A program made the position numbers and the translations under genes. This document shows, piece by piece, positions 54,757 through 62,425 of a DNA stretch of 64,000 bases. The notes below the pieces were generated by a model, which saw nothing but the letters and a program-made list of their open reading frames with translations, was not told where the DNA came from and did not search any database. The stretch is taken from assembly GCA_002869145.1 (NCBI GenBank), contig PKTM01000012.1, forward strand, positions 182,507 through 246,506, written 5' to 3'. This stretch comes from Denitrovibrio sp. GTDB lineage: Bacteria; Chrysiogenota; Deferribacteres; Deferribacterales; Geovibrionaceae. The first letter of the stretch is position 1; each line of letters opens with the position of its first letter.

Positions 54757-55534
54757 CCTGATAATAATCAGAGGCGGCGGTGACATAGCAACAGGGGTGG
54801 CGGTGAGGCTCTTCAACTCAGGCTATGATATTTTGATACTGGAAACAGAAAAACCATCCTCCATAAGAAGAACTGTAAGCTTAAGCCAGGCAGTTTATGA
54901 TGGAGAAATGACTGTGGAAGGTGTTTCCGCAAAGCTGACGGACACATTTGAATATCCGCAAAACCATATACCTGTGATGATAGACCCGCAGATGCAGATA
55001 CTTGATACAATTCAGCCCCTCGCTCTGGTTGACGCAATTATTGCAAAAAAAAATCTCGGGCTAAATAAAGACCTCGCAAATATAGTGATAGCTCTCGGCC
55101 CCGGTTTCAAAGCCGGCATAGATTGTCACGCCGTTATTGAAACCATGCGCGGACACAACCTCGGCAGAGTTATTTACAATGGCGAAGCGATCGCAAATAC
55201 AGGCACACCGGGAGACATTGCCGGCTACACATCTGAGCGGGTATTGCACGCATCTGATGATGGAATGTTCAAGATAACGTCAGACATAGGAAGCATTGTT
55301 CAAAAAGGCGATACTATCGCACACATGAACAGCGTCCCAGTGAAAACGTCCATAGACGGACTGGTGCGAGGTATCATAAATGACGGTCATATTGTTCACA
55401 AAGGCATGAAGATAGCAGACATAGACCCCAGAATAGAAGAGATAAAAAACTATACCACTATATCAGATAAAGCTCGGGCAATAGGCGGAAGTGTTCTTGA
55501 AGCTATACTCCATCTAAATGAAAAGGGCAGGTAA
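54737..55534 (+). CDS. yqeB: YqeB-type selenium-dependent molybdenum hydroxylase maturation protein
   Basis: The 265-residue protein has an N-terminal Rossmann motif (IIRGGGDIATGVAVRL) and the ETEKPSSIRRTVSLSQAVYDG block of the YqeB/EF2563 family. This family marks genomes with selenium-dependent molybdenum hydroxylases and is thought to help insert selenium in the cofactor. It is the last gene of this operon; its stop codon lies in the loop of the terminator. Confidence 0.9.
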   Translation: MSDMQNNLIIIRGGGDIATGVAVRLFNSGYDILILETEKPSSIRRTVSLSQAVYDGEMTVEGVSAKLTDTFEYPQNHIPVMIDPQMQILDTIQPLALVDAIIAKKNLGLNKDLANIVIALGPGFKAGIDCHAVIETMRGHNLGRVIYNGEAIANTGTPGDIAGYTSERVLHASDDGMFKITSDIGSIVQKGDTIAHMNSVPVKTSIDGLVRGIINDGHIVHKGMKIADIDPRIEEIKNYTTISDKARAIGGSVLEAILHLNEKGR

Positions 55535-55548
55535 AAACCTGCCCTTTT
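55521..55548. terminator. Bidirectional terminator after yqeB
   Basis: AAAAGGGCAGG pairs with CCTGCCCTTTT around TAAAAA. The A and T flanks let it work for the convergent PLP-enzyme operon as well. Confidence 0.88.
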
Positions 55549-55577
55549 AAGAGAGTATATAACATTGAGAATGTACG

Positions 55578-57041
55578 TCAGTCTTTTGCAAGACTGTTAA
55601 ACTCTTTGATAAGTTCATCAATTTCTGAGGCCTGATTCAAAGTTTTACCCCAGAAATTTTTATGGTCATACAACTGTGCATTCAGCTCGGAAATATCTTT
55701 CTGCTGCTGCTCTATCAACGTGTAGTATTTTAGGTTATGGATAGCTTTCTTATCGTAGTATGTCAGTTCTTTTGTGTTATCATAAGTGACTGAGCGCAGT
55801 AGCTGTATGTCACGCTCAGCGTGGGAATTAGTATAAACCCCCTGCTGCTCTTCGAGCTCTTTCAATCGTGAGCCGTAAAGCTGCATAGAATCGGTGGCAA
55901 TGGTAACCACATAATCATTTTCAGTAAGTTCATTATACTTCGAAAACTTGATAGAAGCAAGAACATTTCCTATACCGGAAATGCCAAGCAGGTCAAGCTT
56001 CTCCACCAGCTCAGGGTCGACTCCTTCTGATTTAAGCAGCTCACGTCCTTTCTTTTCGTTAAAAAGCCTAAGTAAGCGTATAGCCTTCTCGTCATCCACA
56101 GCAACAGCAAAATCTGTGTCCTTGCAGTCGTGCACCCAGGGGATGTGTTTATCACCAATGCCCTCAATTCTGTGGTCACCAAAACCGTTGTTCAGAAGTG
56201 TCGGACACTGAAGAGCTTCGGCGGCGGCAAGCTTCATTTTAGGGAATTTTGTTTTCAGATAGTAGCCCGCAGCGAGAGTGCCTCCGGAACCTGATGATGA
56301 AATATATCCTGCAAAATTATCGTCCACGCCAACATACTTATTAACAAGCTCTTCAACTGCGCTCCCTGTAACATTGTAATGCCAGAGCGGGTTCCCCATC
56401 TCGTCAAACTGATTAAATATCTGAAGGTCTTCACCGGAGCGTCTAAGCTCCCAGCATTTGTCAAAAATCTCTTTAACATTTGACTCGCAGCCCGGCGTCG
56501 CTATAACCTCTCCAGCCACAGTTTTCAGCCACTCGAAACGCTCTTTTGACATCTCCTCCGGAAGTATAGCTATGGAGCTGTTTGCAAGGAGAGCGGATAC
56601 ATAAGCACCGCCACGGCAGTAGTTACCTGTGGACGGCCAAACGGCTTTTGTTGTCTGGGGATCGAATTGCCCCGTCACAAGTCTGGGAGCTAGGCATCCG
56701 TAAGTAGCCCCAACTTTATGAGCTCCCGTAGGGAACCATTTCCCCACCATTACTATTATATTAGCCTTACAACCAGTTAATTCCGGCGGAAGTACAAAAT
56801 GGTTCACGTCCCCGTAAAGACCGCCTGTCTCCTTCGCCTCATTTTTCCATGATATACGGTAAAGGTTCAGCGGATTCACTTCCCAGAGCCCTACATTTTT
56901 CAGTTTTTCTTTAATATTCGCAGGAATCAGTTCCGGATTTTTCATCATCTCAAAAGTAGGCAGTGTTATCCCCTGATCTTTGCAGTATTTCGCGTTTTTA
57001 TCTCTTGTCTCTTTATTAATACTCAAATCTATCATTATCAA
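55578..57041 (-). CDS. Fold-type-II PLP-dependent enzyme, substrate unassigned
   Basis: The 487-residue protein belongs to the tryptophan-synthase-beta/cysteine-synthase superfamily: PLP lysine in GAHKVGATYG, substrate loop STGNYCRGG, phosphate-binding SSSGSGGTLAAG. It is longer than YgeX (about 400) and has a C-terminal helical extension. In YgeW/YgeY clusters a PLP lyase (YgeX) splits 2,3-diaminopropionate; this gene or the neighbouring threonine-synthase-like gene could fill that step, but I cannot prove it. It overlaps the upstream gene by 4 nt. Confidence 0.75.
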   Translation of the reverse strand: MIMIDLSINKETRDKNAKYCKDQGITLPTFEMMKNPELIPANIKEKLKNVGLWEVNPLNLYRISWKNEAKETGGLYGDVNHFVLPPELTGCKANIIVMVGKWFPTGAHKVGATYGCLAPRLVTGQFDPQTTKAVWPSTGNYCRGGAYVSALLANSSIAILPEEMSKERFEWLKTVAGEVIATPGCESNVKEIFDKCWELRRSGEDLQIFNQFDEMGNPLWHYNVTGSAVEELVNKYVGVDDNFAGYISSSGSGGTLAAGYYLKTKFPKMKLAAAEALQCPTLLNNGFGDHRIEGIGDKHIPWVHDCKDTDFAVAVDDEKAIRLLRLFNEKKGRELLKSEGVDPELVEKLDLLGISGIGNVLASIKFSKYNELTENDYVVTIATDSMQLYGSRLKELEEQQGVYTNSHAERDIQLLRSVTYDNTKELTYYDKKAIHNLKYYTLIEQQQKDISELNAQLYDHKNFWGKTLNQASEIDELIKEFNSLAKD

Positions 57042-58222
57042 ATCTCCTTAATGGCTTCTTCTACTGAAGCGATCATTTTGCTTTTACCTTTCATAAGCTT
57101 TGAAGCTGAGGAAACATCCTTTAATCCGTTACCTGTACATAGCACTGCGACAACTGCATCTTTTTCTATTTTACCCGTCTCTGAAATAAAACCGGCATAT
57201 GCAGCAGCGCCCGCTGGCTCTGTAAAAAGCCCGGCTGCTGATGCGAGTTCATGCTGTGCATTTAATATGGCATCATCAGACACTCTAATAACCCTTCCGT
57301 CATGTTCTTTTAGCAGTTTCAGAGCGTGGTAACCGTTTCTCGGCACGTCCACACAAATAGAATCAGCCACAGTAGATGTTGATATATTTTCAAATTTTCC
57401 AGTCTTTTCTGCACGGTAAAGTGCGTCACTGGTCTCAGCCTGAACAGAATATATAACAGGCATCTTTTTAATAACGCCAAGCTTCACCAAATCTGCAAAT
57501 CCCTTAAACACTCCAGCCAGAATACACCCATCACCCGTGGAGACAAAAACATAATCTGGAGCCTGATGAAGCTGTTTGAAAAGCTCCAGTGAAACAGTTT
57601 TCTTCCCCTCTATGGTCATAGGGTTATAGGCAGTGTTCCGGTTCATCCCGCCTTTTATCTTTGAGTATTCCAGTGAAAAGTCGTAAGCCAGGTCGTAGTT
57701 ACCCTTAACACGGAAAACATTAGCTCCGTACTGCATTGCCTGAACCAGTTTCGCCTCAGGAGCAGTTTCCGGAAGGAATATCGTTATCTTCTGCCCGGCA
57801 GCAGCTCCTACACCAGCCATTGACGAGCCTGCATTGCCCGTTGAGGCGAGTGCTATCTCACCTATGCCGTGCATCTTTGCAAAGGCTGACACGAGAAACG
57901 ATGCTCTGTCTTTAAATGAAAATGTAGGATTAACGCCATCATCCTTTATATAAAGGTTCTTGAAACCTGTCTTTTTTCTAAGGTTTTCCGGAGCCCACAA
58001 TGGTGTGCCTCCGACCGGAATGGATGGGAAATATTTTTTGTCCACAGGAAGCAGATCAAAAACATCAAAACTGCCGTCCGCAGACCCGTCAAGCTCTACC
58101 TCAAGTATACCTCTGACAGGTTCGTCACCCTTCTGGGCTTTTGAGCAGACGGGGCAGACCATCAGGTCAGGTTTAATGTCATATTGTTTACTGCACTGTG
58201 TACATATATAATTGAATTTCAT
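57038..58222 (-). CDS. Threonine-synthase-like PLP enzyme with zinc ribbon
   Basis: The 394-residue protein starts with a four-cysteine zinc ribbon (CTQC...CPVC, residues 7-24) and has the threonine-synthase fold: PLP lysine in PTFSFKDRAS, ASTGNAGSSMAG, and VSTGDGCILAG. The family makes threonine from phosphohomoserine, but the operon (YheO-like regulator upstream, second PLP enzyme downstream, 4-nt overlaps on both sides) suggests a catabolic ammonia-lyase-type role. Both readings remain open. Confidence 0.82.
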   Translation of the reverse strand: MKFNYICTQCSKQYDIKPDLMVCPVCSKAQKGDEPVRGILEVELDGSADGSFDVFDLLPVDKKYFPSIPVGGTPLWAPENLRKKTGFKNLYIKDDGVNPTFSFKDRASFLVSAFAKMHGIGEIALASTGNAGSSMAGVGAAAGQKITIFLPETAPEAKLVQAMQYGANVFRVKGNYDLAYDFSLEYSKIKGGMNRNTAYNPMTIEGKKTVSLELFKQLHQAPDYVFVSTGDGCILAGVFKGFADLVKLGVIKKMPVIYSVQAETSDALYRAEKTGKFENISTSTVADSICVDVPRNGYHALKLLKEHDGRVIRVSDDAILNAQHELASAAGLFTEPAGAAAYAGFISETGKIEKDAVVAVLCTGNGLKDVSSASKLMKGKSKMIASVEEAIKEI

Positions 58223-58881
58223 ACTTTGCTCTTCTCTTTAAGCTCTCTGACATAGCTGTATATGGTGTATTTAGAAAGTTTCAGCTCTTTAGCAACCAAA
58301 ACCACTGAACCCTTTATCTCAAAGACGCCCTTCTCGTAAAGTCCGTAAACTATGTATTTATTTTTTTCGTGGTTTGGTATGTTTATATTTGTGCTGATGT
58401 CTTTGACAATATCATCTACTGCATTGTGTATAAGGTCTTCCACACTGTCAGCCACCATAACCTCTTTGACAGGTGCATGCTCAGGCTGATGAAACAGGCT
58501 GAATGTAGAGATAAACTCTGTGAGCGGCACTGTCATGTTAAAACTGATAGACAGCAGACCTATAGCCTGCCCTTCATTTGTTATTACCGTTTGAATGGTG
58601 CGCATAGGCTCACCGGACTCTGTGCTAGTGGTGTAGCATGTATGATCCTGCCTGCCTGTCTCGTTATATTCAGAAACAGCCTGAAGACCATGCTCGCTTA
58701 TAGAATCGCCCACTTTCCTTCTGGTGTGGTGAGAGTTCTCGATCTTTATTATAGCATTGTCGGGGTTTTCGAGACTATGAAGGGTTACTTCGCAGTAAGA
58801 ACCGAAAAAGGCGGCAATTGCACTTACAGTATCTTCATAAGATTTTAAGATTTTTTTATCAGCGCTGTTCAGTTTGGTCAT
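58219..58881 (-). CDS. YheO/DauR-type PAS-HTH regulator
   Basis: The 220-residue protein has the YheO-like N-terminal PAS-type domain (GSYCEVTLHSLENPDNAIIKIEN and ITNEGQAIGLLSISFNM, in parts) and a C-terminal helix-turn-helix (VAKELKLSKYTIYSYVRELK). Relatives such as DauR control amino-acid catabolic genes in response to a metabolite. It is divergent from ygeY; three TTG-N8-CAA dyads lie between them. AAGGA precedes the ATG. Confidence 0.88.
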   Translation of the reverse strand: MTKLNSADKKILKSYEDTVSAIAAFFGSYCEVTLHSLENPDNAIIKIENSHHTRRKVGDSISEHGLQAVSEYNETGRQDHTCYTTSTESGEPMRTIQTVITNEGQAIGLLSISFNMTVPLTEFISTFSLFHQPEHAPVKEVMVADSVEDLIHNAVDDIVKDISTNINIPNHEKNKYIVYGLYEKGVFEIKGSVVLVAKELKLSKYTIYSYVRELKEKSKV

Positions 58882-58923
58882 ATCATTGTCCTTCTGAAAT
58901 ATAATTACATACTATAAAATAAA

Positions 58924-58999
58924 TTGTATAAAATCAACAAATTTCCGTCTATTTTATCTAATTTATTTGACATAACCCAATTTTGTTGACGATATACAA
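58924..58999. promoter_or_regulatory. Three TTG-N8-CAA dyads, candidate operators
   Basis: Copies lie at 58924-58937, 58967-58980 and 58986-58999. The first and third are part of a longer inverted repeat (16-bp arms, 13 matches). Spacings of 43 and 19 bp put them on roughly the same face of the helix. The third overlaps the predicted -35 of ygeY, suggesting repression by the adjacent regulator. Confidence 0.5.
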
Positions 59000-59014
59000 A
59001 AAATTGTGTAGATT
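58986..59014 (+). promoter_or_regulatory. Predicted ygeY promoter
   Basis: TTGACG (58986-58991), 17-bp spacer, TAGATT (59009-59014). The ATG follows about 35 bp downstream with a CGGAGG Shine-Dalgarno. Confidence 0.5.
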
Positions 59015-59053
59015 ATTTAATGAATAAAAACATATACAACCGGAGGCTTATAA

Positions 59054-60253
59054 ATGCAGGATTTTGCAAAAATTTTAGAAAAAGCGGAAAGCTATAAAGA
59101 GGACATGACAAAATTCCTCAGAGACATGGTTCGCATACCAAGCGAGAGCGGACAAGAGGGAGCAGTGGTCGCCCGTATAAAGCAGGAGATGGAAAAGGTA
59201 GGTTTTGACAAGGTAGAAATCGACCCGCAAGGCAACATCCATGGAACCATAGGTCATGGAAAACGACTGATAGCTTATGATGCTCACATAGACACTGTTG
59301 GCATTGGCAACATGGCTAACTGGAAATTTGACCCATACGAAGGCTATGAAGACGAAGAAACCATAGGCGGCAGAGGAACATCCGACCAGGAGGGTGGAAT
59401 GGCCTCTATGGTATACGCAGGCAAGATAATAAAAGACCTCGGACTGGAGGATGACTATACACTTGTTATGGTGGGCTCTGTTCAGGAGGAGGACTGCGAT
59501 GGACTCTGCTGGCAGTACATTATCAAAGAGATGAATCTCAAACCGGAATTTGTAATATCCACAGAGCCAACAGACGGCGGGATATACAGAGGACAGCGTG
59601 GACGCATGGAGATAAAGGTCACAACATCAGGCGTTAGCTGTCACGGCTCCGCACCAGAACGCGGTGATAACGCAATATTTAAAATGGCTCCTATCCTCAC
59701 CGAGCTGGAAGAGCTTCACACAAAGCTGCACGATGACGAATTCCTTGGAAAAGGCTCACTTACTGTTTCAGAGATTTTTCACTCATCACCTTCCAGATGT
59801 GCTGTGGCTGACGGATGCACAATATCTATAGACCGCAGACTAACCAAAGGCGAAGACAAAGACTACGCAATAGGCCAGATACAAAACCTCCCATCTGTAC
59901 AAAAAGCAAATGCAAAAGTAGAGATGTACACTTATGAAACCCCTTCCTACACTGGGTTAGTCTACCCAACTGATTGCTACTTCCCTTCATGGGTAGTAGA
60001 GCAGGATGATATCTCCTGTGAAAGTGTGGCTGAAACATACAGAAGACTTTTCAAAAATGAACCAAGAATAGATAAGTGGACATTCTCCACAAACGGGGTA
60101 TCCATAACAGGGCTTTTCGGGATCCCGACCATAGGATTCGGCCCCGGCAAAGAGGCTCAGGCGCATGCTCCGAACGAGATAACATGGAAACAGGATATGG
60201 TAAACTGCGCGGCACTTTATGCGGCGCTGCCGAAAGTATATCTGGAAATGTAA
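59054..60253 (+). CDS. ygeY: YgeY-family M20 hydrolase of selenium/purine metabolism clusters
   Basis: The 399-residue protein is an M20 metallopeptidase-type hydrolase: metal ligands in YDAHIDTVG (His/Asp), [11 protein letters not shown], and QEEDCDG, with a closing [13 protein letters not shown]. The YgeY group lies in clusters with YgeW and selenium-dependent xanthine dehydrogenase, where it is thought to deacylate a carbamoyl or amino acid intermediate. It opens the plus-strand catabolic operon with carbamate kinase and YgeW. Confidence 0.88.
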   Translation: MQDFAKILEKAESYKEDMTKFLRDMVRIPSESGQEGAVVARIKQEMEKVGFDKVEIDPQGNIHGTIGHGKRLIAYDAHIDTVGIGNMANWKFDPYEGYEDEETIGGRGTSDQEGGMASMVYAGKIIKDLGLEDDYTLVMVGSVQEEDCDGLCWQYIIKEMNLKPEFVISTEPTDGGIYRGQRGRMEIKVTTSGVSCHGSAPERGDNAIFKMAPILTELEELHTKLHDDEFLGKGSLTVSEIFHSSPSRCAVADGCTISIDRRLTKGEDKDYAIGQIQNLPSVQKANAKVEMYTYETPSYTGLVYPTDCYFPSWVVEQDDISCESVAETYRRLFKNEPRIDKWTFSTNGVSITGLFGIPTIGFGPGKEAQAHAPNEITWKQDMVNCAALYAALPKVYLEM

Positions 60254-60266
60254 CAAGGCGGACAAA

Positions 60267-61214
60267 ATGAAAAAAACGGTAGTTGTGGCTATTGGGGGTA
60301 ATTCGCTCATTAAAGACGAAGCCCATAAATCTGTAGAGGATCAGTACGAGACCGTAATGGTGACCTGCAAGCATCTGGCTGACATAGTAGAATCAGGACG
60401 AAAGCTTGTTATAGTCCACGGAAACGGTCCGCAGGTGGGGTTTATCCTGCACCGATCATCAGTCTCTTTTGAAGCAGCAGGAATCCACGAGGTTCCTCTG
60501 TCAAGCTGTGTTGCTGACACTCAGGGAGCCATCGGCTTTCAGATACAGATAGCTCTGGAAAACGAACTCCGGAAAAGAGGTTTGAAAGAGCAGACATCTA
60601 CCATCATAACAAGGGTTCTGGTAGACAAAGATGATGAACACTTCCAAAATCCATCAAAACCTATCGGTTCATTTTTTACCGCCGAAAAAGCAGAAGAGCT
60701 GAAAAGCAACCATCCTCACTGGAGCTTTATAGAAGATTCCGGCCGTGGATACAGAAGGGTTGTGCCCTCCCCTGTTCCGCTGGAGATACTTGAGATAAAC
60801 GCCATATCAGATATGGTAGAAAAAGGCTATGTGATGATAGCCTGCGGAGGAGGCGGTATTCCCGTTATAAAGTCGAAAGACGGCTTTGCAGCAGCAGACG
60901 CTGTTATCGACAAAGATCTTGCCTCTGCTATGCTCGCGGAAAAGCTTCAGGCTGACCAGTTTATTATCTCTACCGGAGTGAGCCACGTTTCTGTAAATTT
61001 TGGAAAAGAAAATGAAAAAAAACTGGAACATGTAAAGCTTTCCCAGATGAAGCAGTATGTAACAGAAGGTCACTTTGCACCCGGCAGTATGCTGCCAAAG
61101 ATAGAGGCTGCGATAAACTTTATAGAAAACGGCGGCAAAGAGGTGATAATCACCACGCCCGAGAATCTGAAAGACGCCATAGAGTATAAAACAGGAACAA
61201 GAATAACAAGATAA
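60267..61214 (+). CDS. Carbamate kinase
   Basis: I choose ATG 60267 (AAGGCGG upstream; MKKTVVVAIGGNSL) rather than an in-frame ATG 48 nt upstream within ygeY, giving the normal family length of 315 residues. Motifs are VVAIGGNSL, VHGNGPQVG, RRVVPSP and CGGGGIPV. It makes ATP and ammonia/CO2 from carbamoyl phosphate and ADP. Next to YgeW it should be the energy-conserving last step of purine-derived carbamoyl breakdown. Confidence 0.93.
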   Translation: MKKTVVVAIGGNSLIKDEAHKSVEDQYETVMVTCKHLADIVESGRKLVIVHGNGPQVGFILHRSSVSFEAAGIHEVPLSSCVADTQGAIGFQIQIALENELRKRGLKEQTSTIITRVLVDKDDEHFQNPSKPIGSFFTAEKAEELKSNHPHWSFIEDSGRGYRRVVPSPVPLEILEINAISDMVEKGYVMIACGGGGIPVIKSKDGFAAADAVIDKDLASAMLAEKLQADQFIISTGVSHVSVNFGKENEKKLEHVKLSQMKQYVTEGHFAPGSMLPKIEAAINFIENGGKEVIITTPENLKDAIEYKTGTRITR

Positions 61215-61228
61215 AAGGAGACTCATAA

Positions 61229-62416
61229 ATGAGCATTAAGAAACTGATTAAACAGCTTGATAAACTAGACACTAAAAATATGTATCTGAACGACTTCCTT
61301 CTAACATGGGAAAAATCCGCAGACGAACTTGCTGCCGTTTTTCAAACAGCAGAAATTTTGAAGGCTATGAGAGAGAAGAACATCTCATCAAAGGTTTTCG
61401 ACAGCGGACTTGCTATCTCGGTGTTTCGTGATAACTCCACAAGAACAAGATTCAGCTTCGCTAGTGCAGCTAACCTTCTTGGGCTCGAAGTGCAGGATCT
61501 CGAAGAAGGCAAATCTCAGATAGCCCACGGTGAAACAGTCAGAGAGACAGCAAACATGGTCTCTTTCATGGCGGACGTCATAGGTATACGTGACGACATG
61601 TACATCGGCAAAGGTAACGCATATATGCGTGAAGTCTCGAAGTCTGTTCAGGACGGATATGACGAAGGAGTTCTGGAACAGCGCCCAACCCTTGTGAACC
61701 TTCAGTGCGACATAGACCACCCAACACAGTCAATGGCTGATGCCATGCACCTGATAAACACTTTCGGCGGCGTAGAAAACCTTAAGGGTAAAAAAATTGC
61801 GATGACATGGGCATATTCTCCATCATATGGAAAGCCGCTTTCTGTTCCACAGGGTATAATAGGTCTTATGACTCGTTTCGGAATGGATGTGACACTTGCT
61901 CACCCTGAAGGTTACGAGGTAATGCCTGAAGTGGAGGCTGTGGCAAAAGGCAACGCTGACAGTTATGGCGGAACATTTACCAAGACCAACAACATGGCAG
62001 AAGCCTTTGAAGGAGCGGATATAGTATATCCTAAAAGCTGGGCTCCGTTTGCTGCTATGGAAAAAAGAACGAACCTATACGGTCAGGGCGATTTTGAAGG
62101 CATAGACGCACTCGAAAAAGAGCTGCTTATCCAAAATGCAAACCATAAAGACTGGGAGTGCACAGAGGATCTGATGTCTAAAACTAAAGACGGCAAAGCG
62201 CTTTATATGCACTGTCTCCCCGCAGACATAACAGACGTTTCCTGCAAGCAGGGGGAAGTTGCAGCATCTGTTTTTGACAGATACAGAGCACCGCTATACA
62301 AAGAAGCCAGTTACAAACCTTATGTTATCGCAGCGATGATCTTCCTCAGCAAGTTTGAAAACCCTGCTGAAACTTTGGAAAAAATTAAGAAAATGGACAA
62401 AAATAGAATAAAATAG
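61229..62416 (+). CDS. ygeW: YgeW knotted carbamoyltransferase
   Basis: The 395-residue protein has the carbamoyl-phosphate site STRTRFSF (near 68-75), HPTQSMADA and the HCLPAD loop of the ornithine/aspartate carbamoyltransferase superfamily, and the length of the knotted YgeW subgroup. It is believed to phosphorolyse a carbamoylated diamino acid to carbamoyl phosphate, feeding the carbamate kinase encoded just before it. AAAGGAG precedes the ATG. It ends with TAG, a normal stop here. Confidence 0.9.
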   Translation: MSIKKLIKQLDKLDTKNMYLNDFLLTWEKSADELAAVFQTAEILKAMREKNISSKVFDSGLAISVFRDNSTRTRFSFASAANLLGLEVQDLEEGKSQIAHGETVRETANMVSFMADVIGIRDDMYIGKGNAYMREVSKSVQDGYDEGVLEQRPTLVNLQCDIDHPTQSMADAMHLINTFGGVENLKGKKIAMTWAYSPSYGKPLSVPQGIIGLMTRFGMDVTLAHPEGYEVMPEVEAVAKGNADSYGGTFTKTNNMAEAFEGADIVYPKSWAPFAAMEKRTNLYGQGDFEGIDALEKELLIQNANHKDWECTEDLMSKTKDGKALYMHCLPADITDVSCKQGEVAASVFDRYRAPLYKEASYKPYVIAAMIFLSKFENPAETLEKIKKMDKNRIK

Positions 62417-62425
62417 AGAGAATAT

